From Candidatus Magasanikbacteria bacterium GW2011_GWC2_45_8 (GTDB lineage Bacteria; Patescibacteriota; Patescibacteriia; Magasanikbacterales; UBA10146), in NCBI GenBank assembly GCA_001001925.1, contig LCLH01000034.1, positions 1 to 7,946 on the forward strand: a stretch of 7,946 nucleotides of DNA. Reading direction: 5' to 3'. Numbering within the stretch: the first letter of the stretch is position 1; each line of letters starts with the position of its first letter. The notes under the pieces are model-generated. The model did no database searches and was not told the DNA's origin. It worked only from the letters and a program-made list of their open reading frames with translations. Shown here piece by piece: positions 1 through 6,522 of this stretch. A program made the translations under genes and the position numbers.

Positions 1-2
1 CA

Positions 3-191
3 AGCCGCGACAGTATCGCTGCCGCATTGGAACAGCTTTACTCCACCGACTTTCAAGTGAGCTTGCGCCAAATTACCAGTCCTTATGGTGAGGGTGGCGC
101 AAGTGCGGCAATCATCTCGACTATCAAGACTGTTTCGCTCGATGGCTTACTCAAAAAACGATTTTATGATGCTAGTAACTCATGCGCATAG
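3..191 (+). CDS. legG: C-terminal fragment of hydrolysing NDP-GlcNAc-type 2-epimerase (LegG/NeuC family), 5' end outside window
   Basis: The frame beginning at base 3 is open to a TAG at 189-191 and encodes the last 62 residues of a protein that starts outside the window. It contains SPYGEGGAS (residues 31-39 of the fragment), matching the NPYGDGxAS motif near the C-terminus of hydrolysing UDP/GDP-N-acetylhexosamine 2-epimerases, and ends shortly after KKRFYD, a tail I associate with NeuC/LegG proteins. In the family, these cytoplasmic enzymes release a free 2-epimerised sugar from the nucleotide; in the legionaminic pathway this is 2,4-diacetamido-2,4,6-trideoxymannose. The assignment to LegG rather than NeuC rests on the ptmE, legF and ptmA neighbours. 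Its stop overlaps the next gene by 10 nt, implying coupled translation. Only the tail is visible, so completeness and catalytic residues cannot be judged. Confidence 0.75.
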   Translation, partial: SRDSIAAALEQLYSTDFQVSLRQITSPYGEGGASAAIISTIKTVSLDGLLKKRFYDASNSCA

Positions 192-1063
192 TATTCATAG
201 GTACTGTTGAGTTTTCCTTGCGCGCCCTAGAGCGCTTGGTGGCTCTGGATGCGGAAATTGTGGGGGTATGCACCTTACAAGAATCGAAATTCAACGCTGA
301 TCATGTTGATCTCAGTCGTGTTAGTGCGGCGCATGGAATACCTTGCTTTTATGCTGACGATATCAATTCAACCGCGGCCTTGAGTTGGATCCAGAGTAAA
401 GCGCCTGATGTCATTTTTTGTTTTGGATGGTCAAGGTTGCTAAAGCAAGACTTACTAGGCTTGGCGCCTTTGGGCGTGATTGGCTTTCATCCAGCGGCGT
501 TGCCGTCCAACCGAGGACGGCATCCGCTCATTTGGTCGTTGGTTCTCGGGCTTGATAAGACAGCCTCCACATTTTTTTTTATGGACGTTGGTGCCGATAG
601 CGGCGATATTCTTTCTCAGCGAGAAATCCAGATTGTTGATCAAGACGACGCACTTACTTTGTATGAAAAGGTGACACAAACCGCATTGGCGCAAATTGAA
701 GCATTCTTGCCGCAGCTCGCTACTGGTACGTTTCAGCGCATTAAACAGAATGAGCAGCATGCGAATACGTGGCGCAAGCGGGGCAGGGCAGACGGGATAA
801 TTGATTGGCGTATGTCTGCGCAATCCATTCATAATTTGGTGCGTGGTCTCACTACGCCTTATATCGGAGCGCATTTTTTGGTGGATGGAAAAGAAATTAA
901 AGTCTGGAAAACTGCTATTCATAAGGATGCTGCAAATAATATTGAGCCAGGCAAAGTTTTGCTGCAATCAAGTACCGGCCCCGTTGTGAAATGTGGTGAA
1001 GGTGCAATATGTCTCCTGGTTACCGAACCAGCATTTGAACCAAGCGTAGGCAGCTATCTATGA
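182..1063 (+). CDS. Sugar-modification formyltransferase, methionyl-tRNA formyltransferase-like
   Basis: This 293-aa protein has the two-domain layout of the Fmt/ArnA formyltransferase family: an N-terminal Rossmann-like formyl transfer domain (about residues 1-180, opening MRIVFIGTVEF) and a C-terminal Fmt_C-like domain (about 200-285, with DWRMSAQSIHNLVRGL and PYIGA). The core motif is GFHPAALPSNRGRHPLIW from residue 101, followed by MDVGADSGDIL at 134-144. His103 and Asp139 fit the family's catalytic His and Asp (36 residues apart as expected), but the usual Asn two residues before His is Gly101. By context it is inferred to put a formyl group from 10-formyltetrahydrofolate on an amino sugar rather than on Met-tRNA. 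ATG 182 lies inside the preceding gene with little Shine-Dalgarno, so translation is probably coupled. Its stop overlaps the deacetylase start (ATGA, 1060-1063). A run of nine T (572-580) encodes three Phe. Confidence 0.85.
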   Translation: MRIVFIGTVEFSLRALERLVALDAEIVGVCTLQESKFNADHVDLSRVSAAHGIPCFYADDINSTAALSWIQSKAPDVIFCFGWSRLLKQDLLGLAPLGVIGFHPAALPSNRGRHPLIWSLVLGLDKTASTFFFMDVGADSGDILSQREIQIVDQDDALTLYEKVTQTALAQIEAFLPQLATGTFQRIKQNEQHANTWRKRGRADGIIDWRMSAQSIHNLVRGLTTPYIGAHFLVDGKEIKVWKTAIHKDAANNIEPGKVLLQSSTGPVVKCGEGAICLLVTEPAFEPSVGSYL

Positions 1064-1722
1064 AAACCATTGTTATCGCCCCACACCCAGACGACGAAGT
1101 ACTCGGCGCTGGCGGCACGCTGTTGCGCCGCAAAACCGAGGGTGCAACAGTGGCCTGGCTCATTGTGACGGGCATCACGACCGGGACTGGTTGGAGCGAA
1201 GAGAAAATCAAACAACGCGCCGACGAAATTAAGCGCATCACCGCATTGTTCGGCTTCGATTCAGTATTTGAGCTCAATTTTCCAACGACCCAACTCGATC
1301 AAGTGCCGATGAGCGATTTAGTGGCCGCAGTTTCAAATGTTTTCAAGACATTCGAGCCGGAAGAAGTGCTTGTACCCCATCCATCGGATGTCCACACCGA
1401 CCACCGCATGGTGTTCGATGCGGTGGCAAGTTGCACAAAATGGTTTCGCTATCCATCGATAAAGCGTGTGCTGGCCTACGAAACACTCTCCGAAACAGAT
1501 TTTGGCTTGGGTACCGAGCAAGGTTTTCGGGCGAATGTGTTTGTCAATATCGAGCCGTACCTAGACAATAAATTACGGGCAATGGACATTTATGCGTCAG
1601 AACTGGGGGCGTTCCCATTCCCACGCAGCCATGAGTCAATTCGCGCACTGGCTACCTTGCGCGGCGCGGCGTCTGGTTTCAAAGCCGCCGAGGCTTTTGA
1701 GTTGTTGCGGGAAAGGTTGTAA
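1060..1722 (+). CDS. PIG-L/LmbE family zinc-dependent N-deacetylase
   Basis: This 220-aa protein is a full-length PIG-L/LmbE-type deacetylase. It opens with IAPHPDDEVLGAGGT, holding the PHPDDE motif at residues 8-13 (His9 and Asp12 expected zinc ligands, Asp11 expected general base), and has HPSDVHTDHRMV at 107-118, where His115 should be the third ligand. The tail RGAASGFKAAEAFELL (201-216) is also typical. Family members remove N-acetyl groups from GlcNAc-containing substrates such as GlcNAc-PI or GlcNAc-malate. Here it is translationally coupled (ATGA overlap) to a formyltransferase, so I infer that it exposes an amine on a nonulosonate precursor or nucleotide sugar which is then formylated; the substrate is unknown. 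The coding sequence is locally GC-rich (one 60-base line is 40/60 G+C) compared with genes downstream of 2751, suggesting a different history. Confidence 0.88.
   Translation: MKTIVIAPHPDDEVLGAGGTLLRRKTEGATVAWLIVTGITTGTGWSEEKIKQRADEIKRITALFGFDSVFELNFPTTQLDQVPMSDLVAAVSNVFKTFEPEEVLVPHPSDVHTDHRMVFDAVASCTKWFRYPSIKRVLAYETLSETDFGLGTEQGFRANVFVNIEPYLDNKLRAMDIYASELGAFPFPRSHESIRALATLRGAASGFKAAEAFELLRERL
1710..1716 (+). promoter_or_regulatory. Ribosome-binding site for the original ptmE start at 1725
   Basis: GGAAAGG inside the last codons of the deacetylase gene lies 8 nt before ATG 1725. This strong Shine-Dalgarno serves the ATG whose frame dies at 1796, not the body of ptmE. No comparable site precedes TTG 1783. 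It is the main evidence that 1725 was the ancestral ptmE start. Confidence 0.7.
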
Positions 1723-1724
1723 AG

Positions 1725-1796
1725 ATGAACCAATTCGAACAACGCTGGCGAAAGGCCATCCTGCCCACCAATCAAGATCGTTTTGGTGATCAATAA
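1725..1796 (+). pseudogene. ptmE: Broken 5' end of ptmE (23 codons, out of frame with the body)
   Basis: ATG 1725 is 2 nt after the deacetylase stop and well placed behind GGAAAGG. Its frame encodes MNQFEQRWRKAILPTNQ, the kind of N-terminus expected of PtmE-type proteins (a short helix, then a Pro/Thr turn entering the first CBS motif), then runs into nonsense and stops at TAA 1794-1796. The continuation of the CBS motif (KIVLVINKAGVLEGT) is in the next frame from about 1774. Relative to the family pattern, about 15 residues that normally join the two pieces (the 'TI..AI..LD....Q' helix) are missing. Joining the two frames requires restoring 3n+2 bases, so one deletion of roughly 40-50 bp explains both defects. 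An assembly or sequencing error could mimic this, although a single-base error alone would not restore the missing residues. Confidence 0.7.
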
Positions 1797-2754
1797 AGCT
1801 GGCGTGCTGGAAGGCACAATCTCCGACGGCGATATCCGGCGTGGCTTGCTCAAAGGGTTGGATCTCAATAGCCCGATCGCAAGCGTCATCCATCGCAATG
1901 CGCTGGTGGTGCCGCCTGAGATGGGGCGCGACATGGTCATGCAGCTCATGGTCGCGAATAAAATCCAGCAGATCCCCGTAGTCGATGAACACCGCCATGT
2001 CGTTGGCTTGCATCTCTGGGATGAAATCACCACGCCACCAACGCGTTCCAACTTGATGGTCATCATGGTCGGCGGGATGGGTACGCGGCTTCGCCCGCAC
2101 ACGGAAAGCTGCCCTAAACCCTTGTTACCCATCGCAGGCAAACCGATGCTGGAGCACATCATTGAGCGCGCCAAGTTGGAGGGTTTCAGCCATTTTGTGC
2201 TGGCCATTCATTATCTGGGCCACATGATTGAGGAGCAATTTGGCAATGGAGAGCGTCTGCAGGTACGGATCGATTACCTTCGCGAGCAGTCCCCCTTGGG
2301 TACGGCTGGTGCACTGGGGTTGCTCAATCCACGACCAGACGCCTCGTTTGTGGTCACTAACGGCGATGTCATTACCGATATCCGCTACGGCGAACTGCTC
2401 GATTTTCATATTCGCCACGAAGCTGCAGCTACCATGGCTGTGCGCGTGCACGAATGGCAGCACCCCTTTGGCGTAGTGCAAACTCAAGGCGTCGAAATTG
2501 TCGGCTTCGAGGAAAAACCTGTGGCTCGTAGCCACATCAATGCCGGTGTATATGCGCTTGACCCTGACGCATTGAGCGTTTTGAGCGCAGATGCTCATTG
2601 TGATATGCCTACTCTGTTTGAACGCCTGCAGGCGAAAGCCAAACGCACGGTGGCTTATCCGATGCATGAGCCGTGGTTGGATGTGGGTAGGCCTGTGGAT
2701 TTGGTGGCAGCCAACAGTCAGGGCAACAACATAATTAAGAGCGGCAGGCAATGA
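1783..2754 (+). CDS. ptmE: CBS-domain sugar-1-phosphate nucleotidyltransferase, PtmE-type (GlcN-1-P guanylyltransferase), 5'-truncated
   Basis: The body has a CBS-pair region (about residues 1-85: GTISDGDIRRGLL at 11-23, IPVVDEHRHVVGL at 64-76) followed by an NTP_transferase domain (about 91-310). Nucleotidyltransferase signatures are all present: VGGMGTRLRP at 96-105, PKPLLP at 111-116, the metal-site NGDV at 193-196, EEKP at 243-246, NAGVYALDP at 253-261 and DVGRPVDL at 300-307. CBS plus NTP_transferase is the architecture of Campylobacter PtmE, which makes GDP-glucosamine at the entry of the legionaminic acid pathway. The stated start is a TTG with no good ribosome site; the ancestral start was ATG 1725, now out of frame. 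Restart at ATG 1921 or 1933 would still yield an intact catalytic domain lacking much of the CBS pair. The stop overlaps the legF start (ATGA). Catalytic residues look intact, so a regulatory-domain defect rather than total loss is possible. Confidence 0.82.
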   Translation: MVINKAGVLEGTISDGDIRRGLLKGLDLNSPIASVIHRNALVVPPEMGRDMVMQLMVANKIQQIPVVDEHRHVVGLHLWDEITTPPTRSNLMVIMVGGMGTRLRPHTESCPKPLLPIAGKPMLEHIIERAKLEGFSHFVLAIHYLGHMIEEQFGNGERLQVRIDYLREQSPLGTAGALGLLNPRPDASFVVTNGDVITDIRYGELLDFHIRHEAAATMAVRVHEWQHPFGVVQTQGVEIVGFEEKPVARSHINAGVYALDPDALSVLSADAHCDMPTLFERLQAKAKRTVAYPMHEPWLDVGRPVDLVAANSQGNNIIKSGRQ

Positions 2755-3467
2755 TCAACGGAAAAACTGTTATTGCCATTATTCCAGCACGGAGTGGCTC
2801 AAAGGGGTTGCCAGGAAAAAATATCAAAGAGCTTTGCGGTAAGCCACTCATTGCCTGGAGTATTGAAGCGGGGCTTGACAGTATGTACATTGACGAAGTG
2901 ATGGTTACTACCGATAGCGAGGGAATCGCAAACATTGCACGCCAATTTGGCGCATCCGTGCCCTTTCTTAGACCAGCTGAATTGGCGAGTGATACAGCAA
3001 CTACTATTGATACTGTAAAACATGTAATCGGCTTTTATGAACGTGAGTTGCAAAAGAAGTTTGATTACGTCGTTTTATTGGAGCCAACCTCCCCTTTGCG
3101 TGAAGAAAGTGATCTTGATGGAATGATTGAAAAGATCAGTTCGCTGGACGAAGAGTTTGACGCCATTGTCAGTTTGGGCGAAGTGCATGAACACCCTTCA
3201 ATCATGAAAAAAATCGTGGGTAACGAAATTGAGCCATATTGCAAAGAACTGGTAATGACTACTCGCAGACAAGACAATGAAGCTGCGTATTTTCCTTATG
3301 GTGTTGCCTACATCGTCAAAACGAAAACGCTGCTTGAAGAAGAAACGTTCTACGCACGCCGCACGACGCATTATTTGATCCAGCGGTATCAGTGCTATGA
3401 GATTGATGACGTGTATGATTTTTTGACGATTGAAAAAATTATGGAACATCAGAGGGGCTTGCAATGA
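2751..3467 (+). CDS. legF: CMP-legionaminate synthetase (acylneuraminate cytidylyltransferase family)
   Basis: This 238-aa protein is a complete CMP-nonulosonate synthetase. It starts with the nucleotide-binding signature IPARSGSKGLPGKNI (residues 11-25), then TTDSEGIA (53-60), LEPTSPLR (110-117) and YEIDDVYDF near the C-terminus (about 216-224), where the Asp residues bind metal in the family. These enzymes transfer CMP from CTP to a nonulosonic acid, giving the donor used by glycosyltransferases in the cytoplasm. Family members acting on neuraminic, legionaminic and pseudaminic acids are hard to separate by eye; the legionaminate call (LegF/PtmB) rests on the ptmE, Gfo/Idh-like and ptmA neighbours. 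It overlaps both neighbours by ATGA (2751-2754 and 3464-3467). G+C drops noticeably at its start compared with the two genes upstream. Confidence 0.87.
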   Translation: MINGKTVIAIIPARSGSKGLPGKNIKELCGKPLIAWSIEAGLDSMYIDEVMVTTDSEGIANIARQFGASVPFLRPAELASDTATTIDTVKHVIGFYERELQKKFDYVVLLEPTSPLREESDLDGMIEKISSLDEEFDAIVSLGEVHEHPSIMKKIVGNEIEPYCKELVMTTRRQDNEAAYFPYGVAYIVKTKTLLEEETFYARRTTHYLIQRYQCYEIDDVYDFLTIEKIMEHQRGLQ

Positions 3468-4459
3468 AATATTTAGTAATCGGTCTTGGCTCAATGGGCA
3501 AGAGAAGGGTGCGCAACCTTCAAGCATTGGGAATAAAGGACGTTGCGGGGTTTGATACACGTTCGGATAGAAGGCTGGAATCTCATGAAAAATACGGTAT
3601 TCCAGTTTTTGATAATTTGGATTCCGCCTTGCAGGTATATGGGCCGCAAGTATTTGTAGTTTCGACTCCGCCCGATCTGCACATGCACTATGCTTACTAC
3701 GCTTTTGAACGGGGCATTAGCTGTTTCATTGAAGCGTCAGTGGTCGACGCTGAAAAAATAAAAGAATTAAGTGAAAAAATCAAAAGTGGACATATCGTCA
3801 TGGCTCCATCCTGCACGATGCGTTATTTTCCAGGCCCCAAAAAAGTTAAAGAACTTATTCAAACGAACGCCATTGGTAAAGTGTTAAACGTAAACTATCA
3901 GACAGGTCAATATCTTCCCGACTGGCACCCATGGGAAAAAATGGAAGATTTTTACGTGTCCAAGCGCGAAACAGGCGCGGCTCGCGAAATTGTGCCGTTT
4001 GAGTTGACGTGGCTAAATGATATTTTTGGTGCGGCAAAAGCAGCCGCCTGTGTCAAAGCAAAGCTGACGGACATGCCTGCGGACATTGACGATATTTATC
4101 ACTGCCTGCTTCGTTACGACGACAATGTGCTTGTAAATCTGACTGTAGAAGTCATCTCGCGACCTAAATCAACACGTGATATGCGGGTCCTTGGCAGCGA
4201 GGGTGCAATTGTATTTAGCACGGATTCGAATAGTGTCCGCTATATAAATACGTCAATGGAAGAATGGAAGGAATACAAGCTTGATGTAGGTACGGTGGAA
4301 AGTCAGTACATTAATCCAGAAGAACCCTACATTGCCGAGATGAAGGATTTTGTTGCTGCCGTTCAAGCAAAAGATCAATCGTTGTACCCCAACTCGTTGG
4401 AGGACGATTATGCGATCCTCCAGACTTTATATGCGCTTGAGCAAATGACCAGAGGCTGA
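3464..4459 (+). CDS. Gfo/Idh/MocA family protein with atypical active-site motif (PtmF-like position)
   Basis: This 331-aa protein has an N-terminal NAD(P)-binding Rossmann fold (MKYLVIGLGSMGKRR, glycine motif at residues 7-12; Asp31 ending strand 2) and a C-terminal alpha/beta domain with GAAREIVPFELTWLNDIFG (171-189), as in Gfo/Idh/MocA proteins. The usual EKP motif, whose Lys is catalytic in classical dehydrogenases, reads EAS at 90-92, so it may not be a standard sugar dehydrogenase. Campylobacter legionaminate loci carry PtmF and PtmA beside PtmE and PtmB, and these two are linked to the early GlcN-phosphate steps; I infer this is the PtmF counterpart but am not certain enough to use the symbol. 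AGAGGGG (3451-3457) lies 6 nt before the ATG, which overlaps the legF stop. Confidence 0.8.
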   Translation: MKYLVIGLGSMGKRRVRNLQALGIKDVAGFDTRSDRRLESHEKYGIPVFDNLDSALQVYGPQVFVVSTPPDLHMHYAYYAFERGISCFIEASVVDAEKIKELSEKIKSGHIVMAPSCTMRYFPGPKKVKELIQTNAIGKVLNVNYQTGQYLPDWHPWEKMEDFYVSKRETGAAREIVPFELTWLNDIFGAAKAAACVKAKLTDMPADIDDIYHCLLRYDDNVLVNLTVEVISRPKSTRDMRVLGSEGAIVFSTDSNSVRYINTSMEEWKEYKLDVGTVESQYINPEEPYIAEMKDFVAAVQAKDQSLYPNSLEDDYAILQTLYALEQMTRG

Positions 4460-4461
4460 AC

Positions 4462-5754
4462 ATGAATTATCAAGAACGATTATTAAAAGTCATCCCCGGC
4501 GGTGCGCATACCTATTCGCGTGGTTACGACCAGTACCCCTTGAATGCACCGCAAATCCTGACACGCGGGAAAGGTGCATATATTTACGATTCCGAGAGTA
4601 ACAAATATCTTGACTATGGCATGGCATTGCGTGCTGTTAATCTTGGTTACGCCGAAGATGAAATTGACGCAGCAGCCATTGAACAGATAAAGAATGGTAA
4701 CAACCTGACGCGCCCTTCAATGATTGAATTGGAGGCGGCTGAATTGCTGGTCGAATTGATCGATTCTGTTGATATGGTGAAATTCACCAAGAACGGCTCC
4801 ACAGCTGTTTCTGCTGCAGTCAAGCTTGCGCGTGCATATACCGGAAGAGAGTTAGTGGCTCGTTGCGCAGAACACCCATTTTTTTCCTATGATGATTGGT
4901 TCATCGGTTCGACGTCGCTCACGCGTGGTATTCCGCAAGATACTATCGAAAAGACCAAGATGTTTAAGTACAACGACATTGCCTCTTTGGAGGCATTGAT
5001 AGCCGAGCACTCTGGGAAATTCGCTTGTGTAGTGTTGGAGCCTGTCACCACCGAAGAACCTAAGGATGATTTCTTGCAAAAAGTACAAGCCTTATGCCGT
5101 GCAAACGGCATCGTTTTCGTTTTAGACGAAATGATCACCGGTTTTCGCTGGCACATGAAAGGTGCGCAGCATACTTATGGCATTACTCCAGACCTATGTA
5201 CCTTTGGCAAAGCAATGGCCAACGGTTTTTCGGTTGCGTGCATTGCGGGGAAGCGCGAAATCATGGAACTTGGCTCTATTGAATTCGAAGGAAGAGAGCG
5301 GGTATTTCTACTGTCCACAACACATGGCGCCGAAATGTGCGGCTTGGGTGCTTTTGTCGCTACGGTAAAATTCATGCAGCAACACAATGTAGTCGAGCAT
5401 CTGTGGAGCTATGGACGGAAACTCACTGCCATGATGCAGCGCAAAGCCGAGGAACATGGCATTGGACAGAGTTTTAAAGTCGGTGGTATCCCCTGCTCTC
5501 CCTTTTACCTAACTTTGGATTCGTCTGGCGTAAATTCGTTAGGATTGCGTACTTTGTTTTCGCAAGAAATGATCAATAACGGTGTTCTCATGCCTTGGAT
5601 TGCATTGTCCTACCGGCATGGTGAAGGAGAGCTCATCGCAACTGAGCATGCCATTGATGCAAGCTTTGGAATCTATCGCCAAGCGTTGAATGAAGGTGTC
5701 GAGAAATATCTCAATGGTCCTGTAATCAAACCTGTTTTCAGGAAGCATAATTAA
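4462..5754 (+). CDS. Class III PLP-dependent aminotransferase, glutamate-1-semialdehyde aminomutase-like
   Basis: This 430-aa protein has the fold-type I class III aminotransferase layout. VIPGGAHTYSRG (10-21) resembles the N-terminus of HemL-type aminomutases. FTKNGSTAVSAAVKLARAYTGR (108-129) is the phosphate-binding region, LDEMITGFR (221-229) carries the PLP-ring Asp222, and TFGKAMANG (247-255) carries the expected Schiff-base Lys250. Genuine HemL is a housekeeping haem enzyme and would not be expected in a glycan operon; the divergence in the phosphate and Lys regions and the neighbours argue for amino-transfer to a sugar or sugar-derived ketone or aldehyde. Substrate is unknown. AGAGG (4451-4455) lies 6 nt upstream of ATG 4462. 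The last five codons and stop (FRKHN-stop) recur ahead of the nitrilase gene. With the omega-amidase-like nitrilase downstream, glutamine is a plausible amino donor. Confidence 0.87.
   Translation: MNYQERLLKVIPGGAHTYSRGYDQYPLNAPQILTRGKGAYIYDSESNKYLDYGMALRAVNLGYAEDEIDAAAIEQIKNGNNLTRPSMIELEAAELLVELIDSVDMVKFTKNGSTAVSAAVKLARAYTGRELVARCAEHPFFSYDDWFIGSTSLTRGIPQDTIEKTKMFKYNDIASLEALIAEHSGKFACVVLEPVTTEEPKDDFLQKVQALCRANGIVFVLDEMITGFRWHMKGAQHTYGITPDLCTFGKAMANGFSVACIAGKREIMELGSIEFEGRERVFLLSTTHGAEMCGLGAFVATVKFMQQHNVVEHLWSYGRKLTAMMQRKAEEHGIGQSFKVGGIPCSPFYLTLDSSGVNSLGLRTLFSQEMINNGVLMPWIALSYRHGEGELIATEHAIDASFGIYRQALNEGVEKYLNGPVIKPVFRKHN
5721..5754 (+). repeat. Repeat copy 1: 3' end of the aminotransferase gene
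   Basis: The last 18 bp (5737-5754, TTCAGGAAGCATAATTAA) encode FRKHN-stop and match 6538-6555 at 17 of 18 positions. The match continues more weakly upstream (from 5721: TGTA, then TCAAA), giving about 34 bp in total with several mismatches and a 1-nt length difference. This is the functional copy. Confidence 0.75.
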
Positions 5755-5764
5755 AGGAAACATC

Positions 5765-6493
5765 ATGTCTGATTATGCAAAAGCAATGCGGCTTGATTCG
5801 AAAGAAAGTGCCGAATATTATGATTTCTCCCTAAGCAAAAAAACTGAGCAACAGCGGGTGCTTGAGAAAATTCTTATAGACAGAGGCGCCGCACCACAGA
5901 CTATTGCTGATATCGCTTGCGGGGGAGGTGGGGCAAGCGTGCATCTTGCAGAGCTTTATCCCCAGAGTAAATTCACATTGATTGACGCAAATGAGGATGC
6001 AATTTCTCTCGCTCGTCAAGCTACTAAAAAATTTAACACCACATGTAACGTTGGCGATATTTACAATTTGACTTTGGGCTCTGATAGTTATGATCTGGTT
6101 ATTTGTTGGCAGACTCTTTCATGGCTTGACAAGCCAGAAGCCGCATTGCGCGAACTGGTTCGCATCTGCAAACCGGGCGGCGTGATATTGGCCTCTTCGC
6201 TATTTAATCTTAACCATGATGTAGATATTTATTCAAAGGTCATCGATCATACAAGAGCATCTACCGCGCAGGGAATGAATTATAGCTACAACACATATTC
6301 TCTATACACGGTGCGTGAATGGCTGGCTGGATTAGTGGCAAATTTCAAAATTCATGAATTTTCTCTTCCGATTGATCTGGAACAAGACAGACGAGGCATC
6401 GGAACGTACACAGTTCAAACGAAAACTGGCGAGCGCCTTCAAATGTCAGCAGGAATGCTGTTGAATTGGGGAATACTTGAGATAAGGAAATAA
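5765..6493 (+). CDS. Class I SAM-dependent methyltransferase
   Basis: This 242-aa protein has a methyltransferase domain at about residues 40-145: IADIACGGGGASVHLAE (47-63) is the SAM-binding motif I, TLIDANEDAI (71-80) ends strand 2 with an acidic ribose-binding residue, VGDIYNLTL (96-104) and SYDLVICWQTLSWL (108-121) follow, and ICKPGGVIL (134-142) precedes strand 5. No membrane segment is evident. Methyltransferases occur in Campylobacter ptm/leg loci, where N-methylated acetamidino legionaminic acid is made, so methylation of an N-acyl, amidino or hydroxyl group on the sugar is a reasonable inference; the exact target cannot be read from the sequence. AAAGGA (5753-5758) overlaps the preceding stop and sits 6 nt before ATG 5765. 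The coding sequence is relatively AT-rich. Its position between two copies of the aminotransferase end suggests it joined the operon later than its neighbours. Confidence 0.83.
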   Translation: MSDYAKAMRLDSKESAEYYDFSLSKKTEQQRVLEKILIDRGAAPQTIADIACGGGGASVHLAELYPQSKFTLIDANEDAISLARQATKKFNTTCNVGDIYNLTLGSDSYDLVICWQTLSWLDKPEAALRELVRICKPGGVILASSLFNLNHDVDIYSKVIDHTRASTAQGMNYSYNTYSLYTVREWLAGLVANFKIHEFSLPIDLEQDRRGIGTYTVQTKTGERLQMSAGMLLNWGILEIRK

Positions 6494-6522
6494 TTAACGC
6501 CAATATAGCAGTCGCCATTCAG

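Noticed and set aside
455..967. 170-aa minus-strand open frame opposite the formyltransferase
   Set aside because: Cys/Arg-rich shadow without motifs; the plus strand carries a clear formyltransferase.
1760..1800. Programmed +1 frameshift in ptmE
   Set aside because: A frameshift alone would not supply the roughly 15 missing CBS residues, and no slippery or stop-based shift site is apparent; a deletion explains both defects.
1590..2207. 205-aa minus-strand open frame opposite the deacetylase and ptmE
   Set aside because: Low-complexity composition, no recognisable motif and fully opposite two well-supported genes; an antisense shadow in GC-rich coding sequence.
2125..2751. 208-aa minus-strand open frame opposite ptmE
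   Set aside because: It mirrors the nucleotidyltransferase domain and has no family signature of its own.
2751..3467. Pseudaminic (PseF) or neuraminic (NeuA) CMP synthetase instead of LegF
   Set aside because: Not excluded by its own sequence, but the CBS-type ptmE and ptmA-type SDR neighbours belong to the legionaminate route.
4462..5754. Housekeeping hemL (glutamate-1-semialdehyde aminomutase)
   Set aside because: It is embedded in a glycan operon, and the phosphate-binding (FTKNGST) and Lys-site (TFGKAMANG) motifs differ from those I associate with HemL.
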